NCBI GenBank assembly: GCA_900545505.1
Contig: UQZC01000053.1
Coordinates: forward strand, 1-8,801
DNA: 8,801 nucleotides
DNA from: an uncultured Collinsella sp.
GTDB taxonomy: Bacteria > Actinomycetota > Coriobacteriia > Coriobacteriales > Coriobacteriaceae
Reading direction: 5' to 3'
Below are positions 1 through 5,774 of this stretch, piece after piece. The notes beneath the pieces were generated by a model that saw only the letters and a list, made by a program, of their open reading frames with translations, was not told where the DNA came from and made no database searches. Numbering within the stretch: position 1 is the stretch's first letter; each line of letters opens with the position of its first letter. A program made the position numbers and the translations under genes.

Positions 1-359
1 CCGAGCGTTCCTGTCTGCTCAATATGATGCGCGCGCTTTCGGGTGAGGGCGTCGACACGGCCCGCCTGATTGACGAGCTCATGGACCTTAAGCGTGCCGA
101 CACACTTGGCAAGGCCCCGTCGTGCTTCTATTACGTTGAGACGATTGAGGAGATGCGCGCGATGGCGCACGAGCTGCTGAGGGCGGGGGAGCCCTATACG
201 CTCAAGATGCTCGCCATCAACGGCGGCGACTTGATCCGTGCTGGAGTCAAGCCCGGGCCGGAACTGGGGCAGCTTCTCAACTCCGCCCTCGACGCCGTGA
301 TCGAAGACAACATTCCCAACGATCGCGAAGCTCTTTTGGTCCATCTCAACTTGAATTAG
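1..359 (+). CDS. cca: CCA tRNA nucleotidyltransferase, C-terminal part (5' end outside window)
   Basis: The reading frame is open from the left edge (first full codon at 3) to a TAG at 357-359, giving 118 visible residues. The C-terminal part reads LAINGGDLIRAGVKPGPELG, then LLNSALDAVIEDNIPNDREALL. This matches the tail of class II CCA-adding enzymes and related poly(A) polymerases, where an 'NGxDL...G..PGP.IG..L' motif is followed by 'N.r..LL'. The family adds or repairs the 3' CCA of tRNAs in the cytoplasm using CTP and ATP. The catalytic nucleotidyltransferase head, and any HD domain, would lie upstream of the window and cannot be checked. The internal ATG at 24 is very unlikely to be the start, because the frame continues upstream with sensible residues (ERSCLLN). 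The gene sits just before a tRNA gene that already encodes its own CCA, so the proximity is probably incidental. The family call is fairly secure; the exact subtype is not. Confidence 0.82.
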   Translation, partial: ERSCLLNMMRALSGEGVDTARLIDELMDLKRADTLGKAPSCFYYVETIEEMRAMAHELLRAGEPYTLKMLAINGGDLIRAGVKPGPELGQLLNSALDAVIEDNIPNDREALLVHLNLN

Positions 360-389
360 CTACCTAGTTTACCTGCGTGTTCCATAACC

Positions 390-408
390 TGCCGACAATT
401 TTTCGGCA
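390..408 (+). terminator. Weak hairpin downstream of cca, possible terminator
   Basis: A perfect 6-bp stem, TGCCGA (390-395) with TCGGCA (403-408), encloses a T-rich 7-nt loop 30 nt after the cca stop codon. The sequence that follows is AT-rich (ATTTGGAATTTC) but has no clean T run. It could end cca transcription before the tRNA promoter. The stem is short and the tail poor, so the call is tentative. Confidence 0.28.
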
Positions 409-423
409 ATTTGGAATTTCTTC

Positions 424-452
424 TTGCGCTGACGTTTTTTGTCCCGTAATAT
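424..452 (+). promoter_or_regulatory. Candidate sigma-70-type promoter for tRNA-Glu
   Basis: TTGCGC (424-429) and TAATAT (447-452) are separated by exactly 17 nt. This would place the transcription start near 459, about 28 nt before the mature tRNA 5' end at 487. The -10 box is close to consensus; the -35 box matches mainly in its TTG. The location, in the only AT-rich stretch before the tRNA, supports the reading. Confidence 0.45.
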
Positions 453-486
453 ATTTCCTTGCAGCACGGCAGTGCAGATGTCATGT

Positions 487-563
487 GGCCCGTTCGTCTA
501 GCGGTTTAGGACGCCGCCCTCTCAAGGCGGAGATCACCAGTTCGAATCTGGTACGGGCTACCA
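487..563 (+). tRNA. tRNA-Glu (anticodon CTC)
   Basis: A full cloverleaf can be folded by hand. The acceptor is GGCCCGT (487-493) with ACGGGCT (553-559), closed by a G-U pair. The D-arm region TCGTCTAGCGG resembles bacterial tRNA-Glu. The anticodon stem is CCGCC (514-518) with GGCGG (526-530), around the loop CTCTCAA. The anticodon is CTC at 521-523, reading GAG codons. The T stem is ACCAG (536-540) with CTGGT (548-552), around TTCGAAT. The discriminator is A560 and the CCA is encoded at 561-563. The gene stands alone, with its own candidate promoter upstream and a strong terminator directly downstream, so it looks like a single-tRNA transcript. Confidence 0.96.
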
Positions 564-574
564 CGCATCTGATA

Positions 575-610
575 CCCGGACTTCCTATGGAAGGCCGGGT
601 TTTTTATTTT
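575..610 (+). terminator. Intrinsic terminator after tRNA-Glu
   Basis: CCCGG-A-CTTCC (575-585) pairs with GGAAG-G-CCGGG (589-599): 10 GC-rich base pairs with one A-G mismatch and a TAT loop. It is followed by TTTTTTATTTT (600-610). This is a textbook rho-independent terminator, 12 nt beyond the tRNA 3' end, that isolates the tRNA from the membrane-protein gene downstream. Confidence 0.9.
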
Positions 611-652
611 CAAACAACCGTCTGCAATTCCCGTTTGAACCAGAGCTTTGCG

Positions 653-680
653 TTCTGCCTATGGCCCTTACGGGTACAAT
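653..680 (+). promoter_or_regulatory. Candidate promoter of the flippase-like gene
   Basis: TACAAT (675-680) is a good -10 box 34 nt before the ATG at 714. The best -35 at reasonable spacing is TTCTGC (653-658, 16-nt spacer), which is weak. TTGCGT at 648-653 looks better but would need a 21-nt spacer. The -10 is believable; the -35 is uncertain. Confidence 0.35.
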
Positions 681-713
681 ATCCAAGATATTTTGACTGT
701 TAGAAGGAGTCTC

Positions 714-2021
714 ATGACGGAGTCCTCTCAGCATACGTCTAAGCCCCAGGTCGAGGTTGAGGCCTCGGGCGGCGATGACAATAAGAGCGCACGCCGCGGC
801 GCCATCTTTATCGGCGTCGTGCTGGTAGGTTATATCGTCTATCTGGTGGTAACCGGGCAGATGGGGCAGTTTTGGGCCGCTATGTCGAGCGTCCAGGCGT
901 CATGGCTCGTTGTCGCGTGTCTTTGCATGTTCATGTACCTGTTCTTTGGCATTGTGGCCTATGCGATCGCCGTCTGGCTCGATCCCAATTCGCCCGTCGG
1001 CATCCGCGACCTGATCTCGGTCGAGGCGAGTGGCATCTTCTTTGGCAACCTGACGCCCATGATGATGGGCTCCACCCCGGCTCAGATCTATCGCCTGACC
1101 AAGGCCGGCCAAAACGTGGGCGAGGCCGGCGCCACGCAATTCACGCGTTTTATCGTGTACCAGTTTGGCCTGGTCGCCTGGGGCGCTATCCTGCTGCTCG
1201 CCCGTATGCCGTTTTTTGCCGAACGCTACGGCGACATGACGCTGCTGTGCGTCTTTAGCTTTGGTGGACACTGCTGCATCTTGCTTGGCATCTTCGCCGT
1301 CGCGCTCATGCCTAAGACCGTCACGCGCGTCGCCCATTGCATCATCAATTGGCTTGAGCGCATTGGTGTCTCGGCCACTAAGATCGAGAGTTGGCGCACG
1401 TTTGTCGATGGCGAGATCTACTCCTTCTCCGAGAAGTTCAAGCTTTCGGCCGGACATTTTTCTTCCATGCTGCTCACCGTGTCTATCACCATGCTGCAGC
1501 TCGCGTTTTTCTATCTGGTTCCGTATTTCCTGATGCTTGCCTTTGGCCACCACGAGGTCGACTTTTTCTCGGTCATGGCCGCGAGCGCCTTTGTCCAGCT
1601 GTTAAGCTCTGCGGTTCCCTTGCCCGGTGGAACTGGTGGCGCTGAGGGCGGCTTTGCATTGTTCTTGGGTCATTTCTTCGGTTCGGCTTCGACCGCCGGC
1701 TATCTGCTGTGGCGTCTCATTACGTTTATTGCGCCTACCATTTTGGCTGCGCCCCTGCTGGGACTTAAGAGCGCCCACAACGAGAGCATCCATGCGCGCT
1801 GGGATCGCGTGATGCGCAAGCTCGGCCGCACGCCTCAGACGCCCTCTGCGCCCACTAAGCCGCACCCCACGAATGCTGTTACCGTTGATCCCAAGAAGCA
1901 CGCTCAGAAGGCTTCTGGGACCGCAAAGCCGGCTCATAAGGCCTATGTGCGTCAGACAGGAGACGGTATTCGCGTATCTCCGTCGGCACTCAATAAGAAG
2001 AAGCACCCTAAGTCGCAGTAG
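714..2021 (+). CDS. Lysylphosphatidylglycerol synthetase-type flippase-like membrane protein (UPF0104/LPG_synthase_TM family)
   Basis: This 435-residue polytopic membrane protein has an acidic, soluble N-terminus of about 28 residues. Hydrophobic segments lie near 30-48, 63-88, 145-165, 176-199, 250-277, 283-300 and 328-351. Two family hallmarks are visible: GNLTPMMMGSTPAQIYRL (about 111-128), and PLPGGTGGAEGG (302-313) before the last helices. Both are typical of the transmembrane domain of MprF-like proteins (PF03706), which moves lipids across the membrane in MprF itself. There is no C-terminal aminoacyl-transferase domain. Instead, residues about 355-435 form a Lys/Pro/Ala-rich basic tail that is probably cytoplasmic and disordered. 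The ATG at 714 is chosen because AGAAGGAG (702-709) precedes it; an upstream in-frame TTG (648) lacks this and would overlap the promoter. Lipid or glycolipid transport is the likely role, but the substrate is unknown. Confidence 0.85.
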   Translation: MTESSQHTSKPQVEVEASGGDDNKSARRGAIFIGVVLVGYIVYLVVTGQMGQFWAAMSSVQASWLVVACLCMFMYLFFGIVAYAIAVWLDPNSPVGIRDLISVEASGIFFGNLTPMMMGSTPAQIYRLTKAGQNVGEAGATQFTRFIVYQFGLVAWGAILLLARMPFFAERYGDMTLLCVFSFGGHCCILLGIFAVALMPKTVTRVAHCIINWLERIGVSATKIESWRTFVDGEIYSFSEKFKLSAGHFSSMLLTVSITMLQLAFFYLVPYFLMLAFGHHEVDFFSVMAASAFVQLLSSAVPLPGGTGGAEGGFALFLGHFFGSASTAGYLLWRLITFIAPTILAAPLLGLKSAHNESIHARWDRVMRKLGRTPQTPSAPTKPHPTNAVTVDPKKHAQKASGTAKPAHKAYVRQTGDGIRVSPSALNKKKHPKSQ

Positions 2022-2070
2022 GGCAGTCGTGCGTTCTTCATGATGCGAGGCATATTTGTGCTGTATGGGG

Positions 2071-2094
2071 GATAATCCTCTTACGTAGATTATC
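2071..2094. promoter_or_regulatory. Inverted repeat upstream of the TetR-family gene, candidate operator
   Basis: GATAATC (2071-2077) and GATTATC (2088-2094) form a perfect 7+7 inverted repeat with a 10-nt centre, 43 nt before the regulator's start codon. The left arm contains GATAAT, a plausible -10 hexamer, although I find no good -35 at 16-18 nt. TetR proteins commonly autoregulate through such dyads in their own promoter, so an operator is the natural reading. A role as operator is inferred, not shown. Confidence 0.42.
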
Positions 2095-2137
2095 TCTCAT
2101 CTGTTGATGAATGCTCGCATATCGAAGGGACACGCCC

Positions 2138-2749
2138 ATGGCAACCAGCAAACCGCGTCTTGATCGTCGCATCGTTCGCAGCCGTAATGCCATCCTTTCG
2201 GCTTTCGAGCGCCTGCTCATGGAAAAGCCGCTGGCAGACATTACGGTGAGTGCCATCGCGCGCGAGGCCAATGTCGACCGCAAGACCTTTTACGTTCACT
2301 TTGGTACGGTTGACGGCCTGCTCGATGCCATTGCCGTCGATGTGGTGGAGATGATTGTCGTCTCAGTCGAGAAAACGCTTGCTTCCATGGACGGCGACAC
2401 CAACGAGTGCGCCCTGAGCGCGGCGGCGACCTTCTTTAAAACCGTTAACGAGGCACTGTGCAACAACTTGGTGCTCAATCGTCAGCTGATCGAGAATATT
2501 CCGCTCGATGATTTCATGGCTCGTCTTCGTGCGCCGCTCGAGCACGAGATTGCCGAGCGAGATCTGCTGCCCCAAGGTCTCAAGGACGAAATGTTCGACT
2601 ACTATCTGGCGTTTTTGCTGTCGGGTATTATCGGTATCTATCGCACGTGGGCGCTGTCTGACGGCTCGGTTCCTATCGAGCGCGTCTCTGAGGTCGCCAA
2701 CGATCTGACTCTCAACGGTCTGTCGAGTCTGGAATCTCGCTTCGAATAG
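2138..2749 (+). CDS. TetR/AcrR-family transcriptional regulator
   Basis: The product is 203 residues, normal for the family. The N-terminal DNA-binding domain (about 10-60) has the classic helix-turn-helix: ITVSAIAREANVDRKTFYVHF at about 35-55, then GTVDGLLDAI. The C-terminal ligand domain (about 70-203) is helical and ends in YLAFLLSGIIGIYRTW plus a helix with ERVSEVANDL. This resembles the TetR_C_8 / DhaS-like subgroup. ATG 2138 is preferred because GAAGGGA (2124-2130) lies 7 nt upstream; an in-frame ATG at 2111 has no comparable site. The gene starts 116 nt after the flippase-like gene and converges with the radical SAM gene. Its targets could be itself (dyad at 2071-2094), the flippase-like gene or the radical SAM gene. 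The ligand is unknown. Confidence 0.9.
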   Translation: MATSKPRLDRRIVRSRNAILSAFERLLMEKPLADITVSAIAREANVDRKTFYVHFGTVDGLLDAIAVDVVEMIVVSVEKTLASMDGDTNECALSAAATFFKTVNEALCNNLVLNRQLIENIPLDDFMARLRAPLEHEIAERDLLPQGLKDEMFDYYLAFLLSGIIGIYRTWALSDGSVPIERVSEVANDLTLNGLSSLESRFE

Positions 2750-2763
2750 CATCGATAATTCAA

Positions 2764-2844
2764 CAACTTATAGAAGTTGCGGTGGAATAGGGATTGTTTT
2801 GGTTATTGGAAGGCCGATCTAGTCCCTATTTCACCGCAACTTAG
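2764..2844. repeat. Long imperfect palindrome, member of an interspersed repeat family
   Basis: The left arm (2774-2793, beginning AAGTTGCGGTGGAATAG) and right arm (2823-2842) are inverted copies matching at 19 of 20 positions, around a 29-nt non-palindromic centre. Just outside, CAACTTA (2764-2770) is an extra copy of the arm's outer tip and pairs with AAGTTG at 2774-2779. The same arm recurs at 4504-4522, identical over 19 nt to the complement of 2826-2844. It lies between convergent genes, so it may serve as a bidirectional terminator or REP/MITE-like element. There is no T run after either side and no ORF inside. Confidence 0.85.
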
Positions 2845-2863
2845 TAAAACTGTTTTGATGGTA

Positions 2864-2914
2864 AGGCGGAGCAGCCTCGAAGATGAGCCTCGAGACTGCT
2901 CCGCTTCATTTCTG
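2864..2914 (+). terminator. Hairpin between convergent tetR and radical SAM genes, probable terminator
   Basis: GCGGAGCAG (2866-2874) pairs perfectly with CTGCTCCGC (2896-2904). After one C-A mismatch the stem continues with CTCGA (2876-2880) and TCGAG (2890-2894) around a 9-nt loop, and outward with G-U and A-T pairs. On the plus strand it is followed by TTCATTTCT, a modest T-rich tail, which suits termination of the TetR gene. The minus-strand exit is less T-rich, but the stem could also stop radical SAM transcription, whose stop codon is only about 30 nt away. Confidence 0.6.
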
Positions 2915-2937
2915 AGCGTTTGTCGTGTAGAACAGCA

Positions 2938-4371
2938 TTAATCGCCGTTTTTGAGCGTGCGGCCCTGCTTTTCGAACTTGTGCATGTCGCTATCGGCCAT
3001 ACCCTGTGACTTATCCTCGTGACGCTTGGCGTATAGCGGATCGTCGGAGTCGTTCCAGATGCGGTCGGCGACAGGTGACCATGCCTCGGCGGCAGCCTGG
3101 GTCTTTTCGCGCAGCTGCTCGGGTGACTCCTTCTCGATAAGATCGGTGCTCATTGCGCCACTCTCGGCAACCATTTTGGGTAGCACGTCGGGATTCTCGA
3201 GCATGGGGCATGGTTTGAGGTAGTTGTCGTTGAACGGCATGTTCTCGTAGTACTTCATAAAGAGGGGAGAGCGCAGCGCGTCGAGTAAGCTCACATCGTG
3301 GATGTTGGCGTTTGAGTAGTGGATGAACACGCACGGCTCCACGTCTCCGGCGGCGTTGATGTGCAGGTAGCGGCGGCCGCCGGCGATACATCCGCCTACA
3401 AACTCGCCGTCGTTTTGGAAGTCGAGCGTAAACAGCGGCTTCTTCTCACGCATTTCGCGGATAAAGTGATACATGTGCTCGCGCTGCTCGGGCGTGGGCA
3501 TGAGCTCGGGGGTTGCATTGCGGCCAACCGGCATAAAGTGGAAGTACCAGCAGAAGAGTGCTCCCTTGCCGATCATCCAGTCCATGTTCTCCTCGGTAGC
3601 AACCGTATCGGCATTGGCGCTGGTCCAACAGGTGGCGGTACCAAATGGAAAGTCGCGCTCGCCCAGGAGTTTCATGGCGTGCTCGATCTTTGCGTAGGTA
3701 CCCTCGCCGCGACGGGCGTCGGTGGTGTGCTCATTGCCCTCGGCGCTGATGGCGGGGACAAAATTACCTACGCGAATCATATCGTCACAGAAGGCCTCGT
3801 CGATCAGCGTGGAGTTGGTAAAGCAGAGAAACACGCAGTCCTGATGTTTTTCGCAAATTCTGATCAGGTCGTGCTTGCGGACGAGCGGCTCGCCGCCGGT
3901 ATAGATGTAGATATGCGTACCGAGCTCTTTGCCCTGCGTAACGATAGAGTCGATGTCTTCGAACGGGAGATTCTGCTTGTGGCCGTACTCGGCGGCCCAG
4001 CAGCCCGTGCAATGCAGGTTGCAGGCGCTCGTGGGATCGAGCAGGATGGCCCACGGAACGTTGCACTGGTACTTTTCGCGGTTCTTTTCCTGCTCTGGCC
4101 AAGCAAGCAGGTTGGCGTCGACAATGAGAGTCTTAAGCAGTTTGGTTCGCATCTGGGGATTAAGGCTGAACACACGCATGATCAGGTCATACCAATTGCC
4201 GCGGCTCTTGATGACATTGGTGAATGCCTCTCGCTGTACAGGAAATACGCGATTGGGGACCAGCTTGTTCACGAGATCCATGATTTTGTCGATGTTTTCT
4301 TGCGGGTTGTCGTCGAGATAATCGATGAGCTTGTTAAGCGCTGCACGCTCTGCTGACTGTGTAAGCGACAT
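2938..4371 (-). CDS. Radical SAM protein with SPASM-like C-terminal cysteines
   Basis: This 477-residue cytoplasmic enzyme is of uncharacterised specificity. A helical N-terminal region (about 1-100) precedes the radical SAM core. The [4Fe-4S] motif CNLHCTGC gives Cys117, Cys121 and Cys124 in the CxxxCxxC spacing, followed by YIYTGGEP (155-162), the usual SAM-binding GGEP. After the barrel, GGCIAGGRRYLHINAAGDVEPC (327-347 region) and LKPCPMLENP (385-394) place Cys328, Cys347 and Cys388 as in SPASM/Twitch-type auxiliary-cluster domains, with the typical 'hINa.GdV.PC' strand. The charged tail (about 410-477) has no known domain. The start is supported by GAAAGGA (minus strand, 4379-4385), 7 nt before the ATG. 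No small precursor peptide gene is seen next to it, so a peptide-maturase role has no contextual support. The substrate is unknown; lipid, cofactor or protein modification are all possible. Confidence 0.88.
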   Translation of the reverse strand: MSLTQSAERAALNKLIDYLDDNPQENIDKIMDLVNKLVPNRVFPVQREAFTNVIKSRGNWYDLIMRVFSLNPQMRTKLLKTLIVDANLLAWPEQEKNREKYQCNVPWAILLDPTSACNLHCTGCWAAEYGHKQNLPFEDIDSIVTQGKELGTHIYIYTGGEPLVRKHDLIRICEKHQDCVFLCFTNSTLIDEAFCDDMIRVGNFVPAISAEGNEHTTDARRGEGTYAKIEHAMKLLGERDFPFGTATCWTSANADTVATEENMDWMIGKGALFCWYFHFMPVGRNATPELMPTPEQREHMYHFIREMREKKPLFTLDFQNDGEFVGGCIAGGRRYLHINAAGDVEPCVFIHYSNANIHDVSLLDALRSPLFMKYYENMPFNDNYLKPCPMLENPDVLPKMVAESGAMSTDLIEKESPEQLREKTQAAAEAWSPVADRIWNDSDDPLYAKRHEDKSQGMADSDMHKFEKQGRTLKNGD

Positions 4372-4382
4372 GGGTATATCCT

Positions 4383-4432
4383 TTCACGTGTGCTTCATGT
4401 GTGATAATACCCACTTGTGGATTAAACGAAGT
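4383..4432 (-). promoter_or_regulatory. Candidate promoter/regulatory region of the radical SAM gene
   Basis: On the minus strand, TATTAT (4404-4409) is a five-of-six match to a -10 box and would start transcription near 4397, leaving a leader of about 26 nt. No convincing -35 is found at 16-18 nt, which is compatible with activator dependence. TTCACGTGTG (4383-4392) and TTCATGTGTG (4394-4403) are direct repeats exactly 11 bp apart, overlapping the expected start. CCACTTGTGG (4411-4420) is a short palindrome just behind the -10. These could be protein-binding sites; none is a motif I can name. Confidence 0.35.
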
Positions 4433-4503
4433 CTAAAGATTTGTAATGTGTCTATTCAACGAATCAATTTAATTTGGGGTGAAGCGTTATACGCCGACAC
4501 CTT

Positions 4504-4522
4504 CTAAGTTGCGGTGAAATAG
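4504..4522. repeat. Single-arm copy of the palindromic repeat
   Basis: The 19 nt CTAAGTTGCGGTGAAATAG are identical to the reverse complement of 2826-2844, the right arm plus its outer flank of the palindrome between tetR and the radical SAM gene. No partner arm occurs nearby, so this is a solo or decayed copy. It is bracketed by GACAC (4496-4500) and GTGTC (4522-4526), a 5-bp inverted repeat. It lies between the radical SAM gene and the 3' end of the transporter operon. Confidence 0.8.
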
Positions 4523-4559
4523 TGTCAGATGGGGATGCGGACGATTTCTTGGACCTCGC

Positions 4560-5774
4560 CTAGGCGTATCCATTGGAATCCTCCGATGCGCCTTCGCACG
4601 CTCGCATGACCTCGATACCATGCGAGCGTGCGAACTCGACGAGCTCTGCGTTGCGGGCGTTTATGGTGCCGAAGGCGGCGGGGCACACGATAAGGCGTGC
4701 GCAGTGGACGAGGAGCTCTTTGGCGCGGGCTATGGTTTTATCCCCGATTGGCTCGAAGGCGCGCTCGGCCACGCATTCCGTCGCTAGGTCGCGCGCGAGC
4801 TCGCAGTCGATGTCCCCTTCGTGCAGAACGCCCGCGTAGAACGCCTTGCCCTGCCGGATGAGCTGGCGAAACACAGCCGACCCCGTACCTGCGCCAGCGA
4901 TGACGAACGTGTGCGCATCGCCGTGTGGGCGCCCAATTTCCACGCTGCCGAAGCGCTCGTTGAAGGTGCCATGTTGAAGGCCGTAGAGCTCGCCAATCGT
5001 CTCGCGCGTGAATATGTCCTCGGGTGCGCCGGCGCGGAAGACCCGTCCGTCCTTCACGCAAATCACCTTGTCGGCGCTTTTCTGCGCGAGCTCGAGTTCG
5101 TGGATGGACATGATGACAGCCACATTCCGCGATTTCGAAAGGTGGCGAAGTATTCGCAGCAGGTCGATCTGGTAGCGGATATCGAGATACGACGTGGGCT
5201 CGTCGAGCACGAGCACACGCGGATCCTGCGCGATGGCGCGTGCGAGCATGACGCGCTGGCGTTGCCCGTCGCTTATCTGCATGAAGTCGCGCTCGGCGAG
5301 CTCTTCCACTTGTGCGGTTTTCATGGCCTCGTCGACCCGATTATGGTCATCGGGCGTGAGTGTTCCCATTCGCCCGGTGTAGGGATGCCTTCCCGCCTCT
5401 ACGATATCGCGGCAGGTGAGGAGTTCGGTCCGGGGGCGATCTGTCAGCATAACGGCAAGGTTCCTTGCGAACTCCGCCGTCTTCCATCGGGAGATCTCCC
5501 GCCCGTCGAGCTCGACCGCGCCGGCAAGCGGTGCCAGATGGCGTGTGATGGTTTTCAAGATGGTCGACTTGCCCGAGCCGTTCGGCCCGATGAGCGCCAC
5601 GACGTCGCCCGCGCGAACCTCCAGATCGACGCCTTCGACTACGACCTTCTTGTCGTAGCCCGCCGACAGGTCGCTTATGCGGAAAAGCGGTGCTCCGTCA
5701 GCCTGCGTTTCGACCGGGGTTTCGAGGTTCGACTCCCCTCCGAGCGTTTTGGGCCGCGGCACGAATTCCCCCAT
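4560..5774 (-). CDS. FecE/BtuD-type ABC transporter ATP-binding protein with C-terminal extension
   Basis: The product is 404 residues, against about 250-270 for a plain FecE-type subunit. The ATPase core carries Walker A GPNGSGKST (63-71), signature ISDGQ (167-171) in place of LSGGQ, Walker B VLVLDEP (187-193), D-loop SYLD and the switch histidine His225. Where the Q-loop glutamine is expected, the sequence reads LAVMLTDRP (106-114), so the usual Gln is missing. From about 288 a second domain begins FVIAGAGTGSAVFRQL, a Rossmann-like glycine pattern, and runs to about 390. I recall comparable extensions on long BtuD-like ATPases in archaea and Clostridia, but its function is unknown to me. 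It would energise the FecCD permease encoded just upstream. The ATG directly follows the permease stop codon with no gap, indicating translational coupling. The first 28 residues are not conserved-looking, so the true start could be slightly later. Confidence 0.93.
   Translation of the reverse strand: MGEFVPRPKTLGGESNLETPVETQADGAPLFRISDLSAGYDKKVVVEGVDLEVRAGDVVALIGPNGSGKSTILKTITRHLAPLAGAVELDGREISRWKTAEFARNLAVMLTDRPRTELLTCRDIVEAGRHPYTGRMGTLTPDDHNRVDEAMKTAQVEELAERDFMQISDGQRQRVMLARAIAQDPRVLVLDEPTSYLDIRYQIDLLRILRHLSKSRNVAVIMSIHELELAQKSADKVICVKDGRVFRAGAPEDIFTRETIGELYGLQHGTFNERFGSVEIGRPHGDAHTFVIAGAGTGSAVFRQLIRQGKAFYAGVLHEGDIDCELARDLATECVAERAFEPIGDKTIARAKELLVHCARLIVCPAAFGTINARNAELVEFARSHGIEVMRACEGASEDSNGYA
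4593..4634 (-). repeat. Perfect 16-bp inverted repeat inside the 3' end of the ATPase gene
   Basis: TTCGCACGCTCGCATG (4593-4608) and CATGCGAGCGTGCGAA (4619-4634) are exact reverse complements around a 10-nt loop. In the operon mRNA this makes a very stable GC-rich hairpin about 30 nt before the stop codon, within codons for about residues 381-394 (FARSHG...VMRACE). No T run follows, so it is not a standard intrinsic terminator. No clear terminator is seen after the ATPase stop. The hairpin may instead stabilise the 3' end of the message or slow ribosomes. Confidence 0.85.

Noticed and set aside
487..610. tRNA-Glu 3' end as an attachment site for an integrated element
   Set aside because: No integrase, no repeated copy of the tRNA 3' end and a normal terminator directly behind it.
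377..703. 108-residue open frame covering the tRNA and its terminator
   Set aside because: It runs through tRNA-Glu and the terminator hairpin, has no ribosome-binding site and no protein-like pattern.
648..713. 22-codon N-terminal extension of the flippase-like protein from a TTG
   Set aside because: It would overlap the candidate promoter and has no Shine-Dalgarno, whereas the ATG at 714 has AGAAGGAG just upstream.
3319..4356. 345-residue open frame antisense to the radical SAM gene
   Set aside because: It is a mirror frame produced by the GC-rich codons of the real gene; its sequence has no recognisable domain and no ribosome-binding site.
4557..4566. CGCCTAGGCG palindrome over the ATPase stop codon as a terminator
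   Set aside because: It is a 10-bp self-complementary site with no loop and no T run, so it cannot form a usual terminator hairpin.
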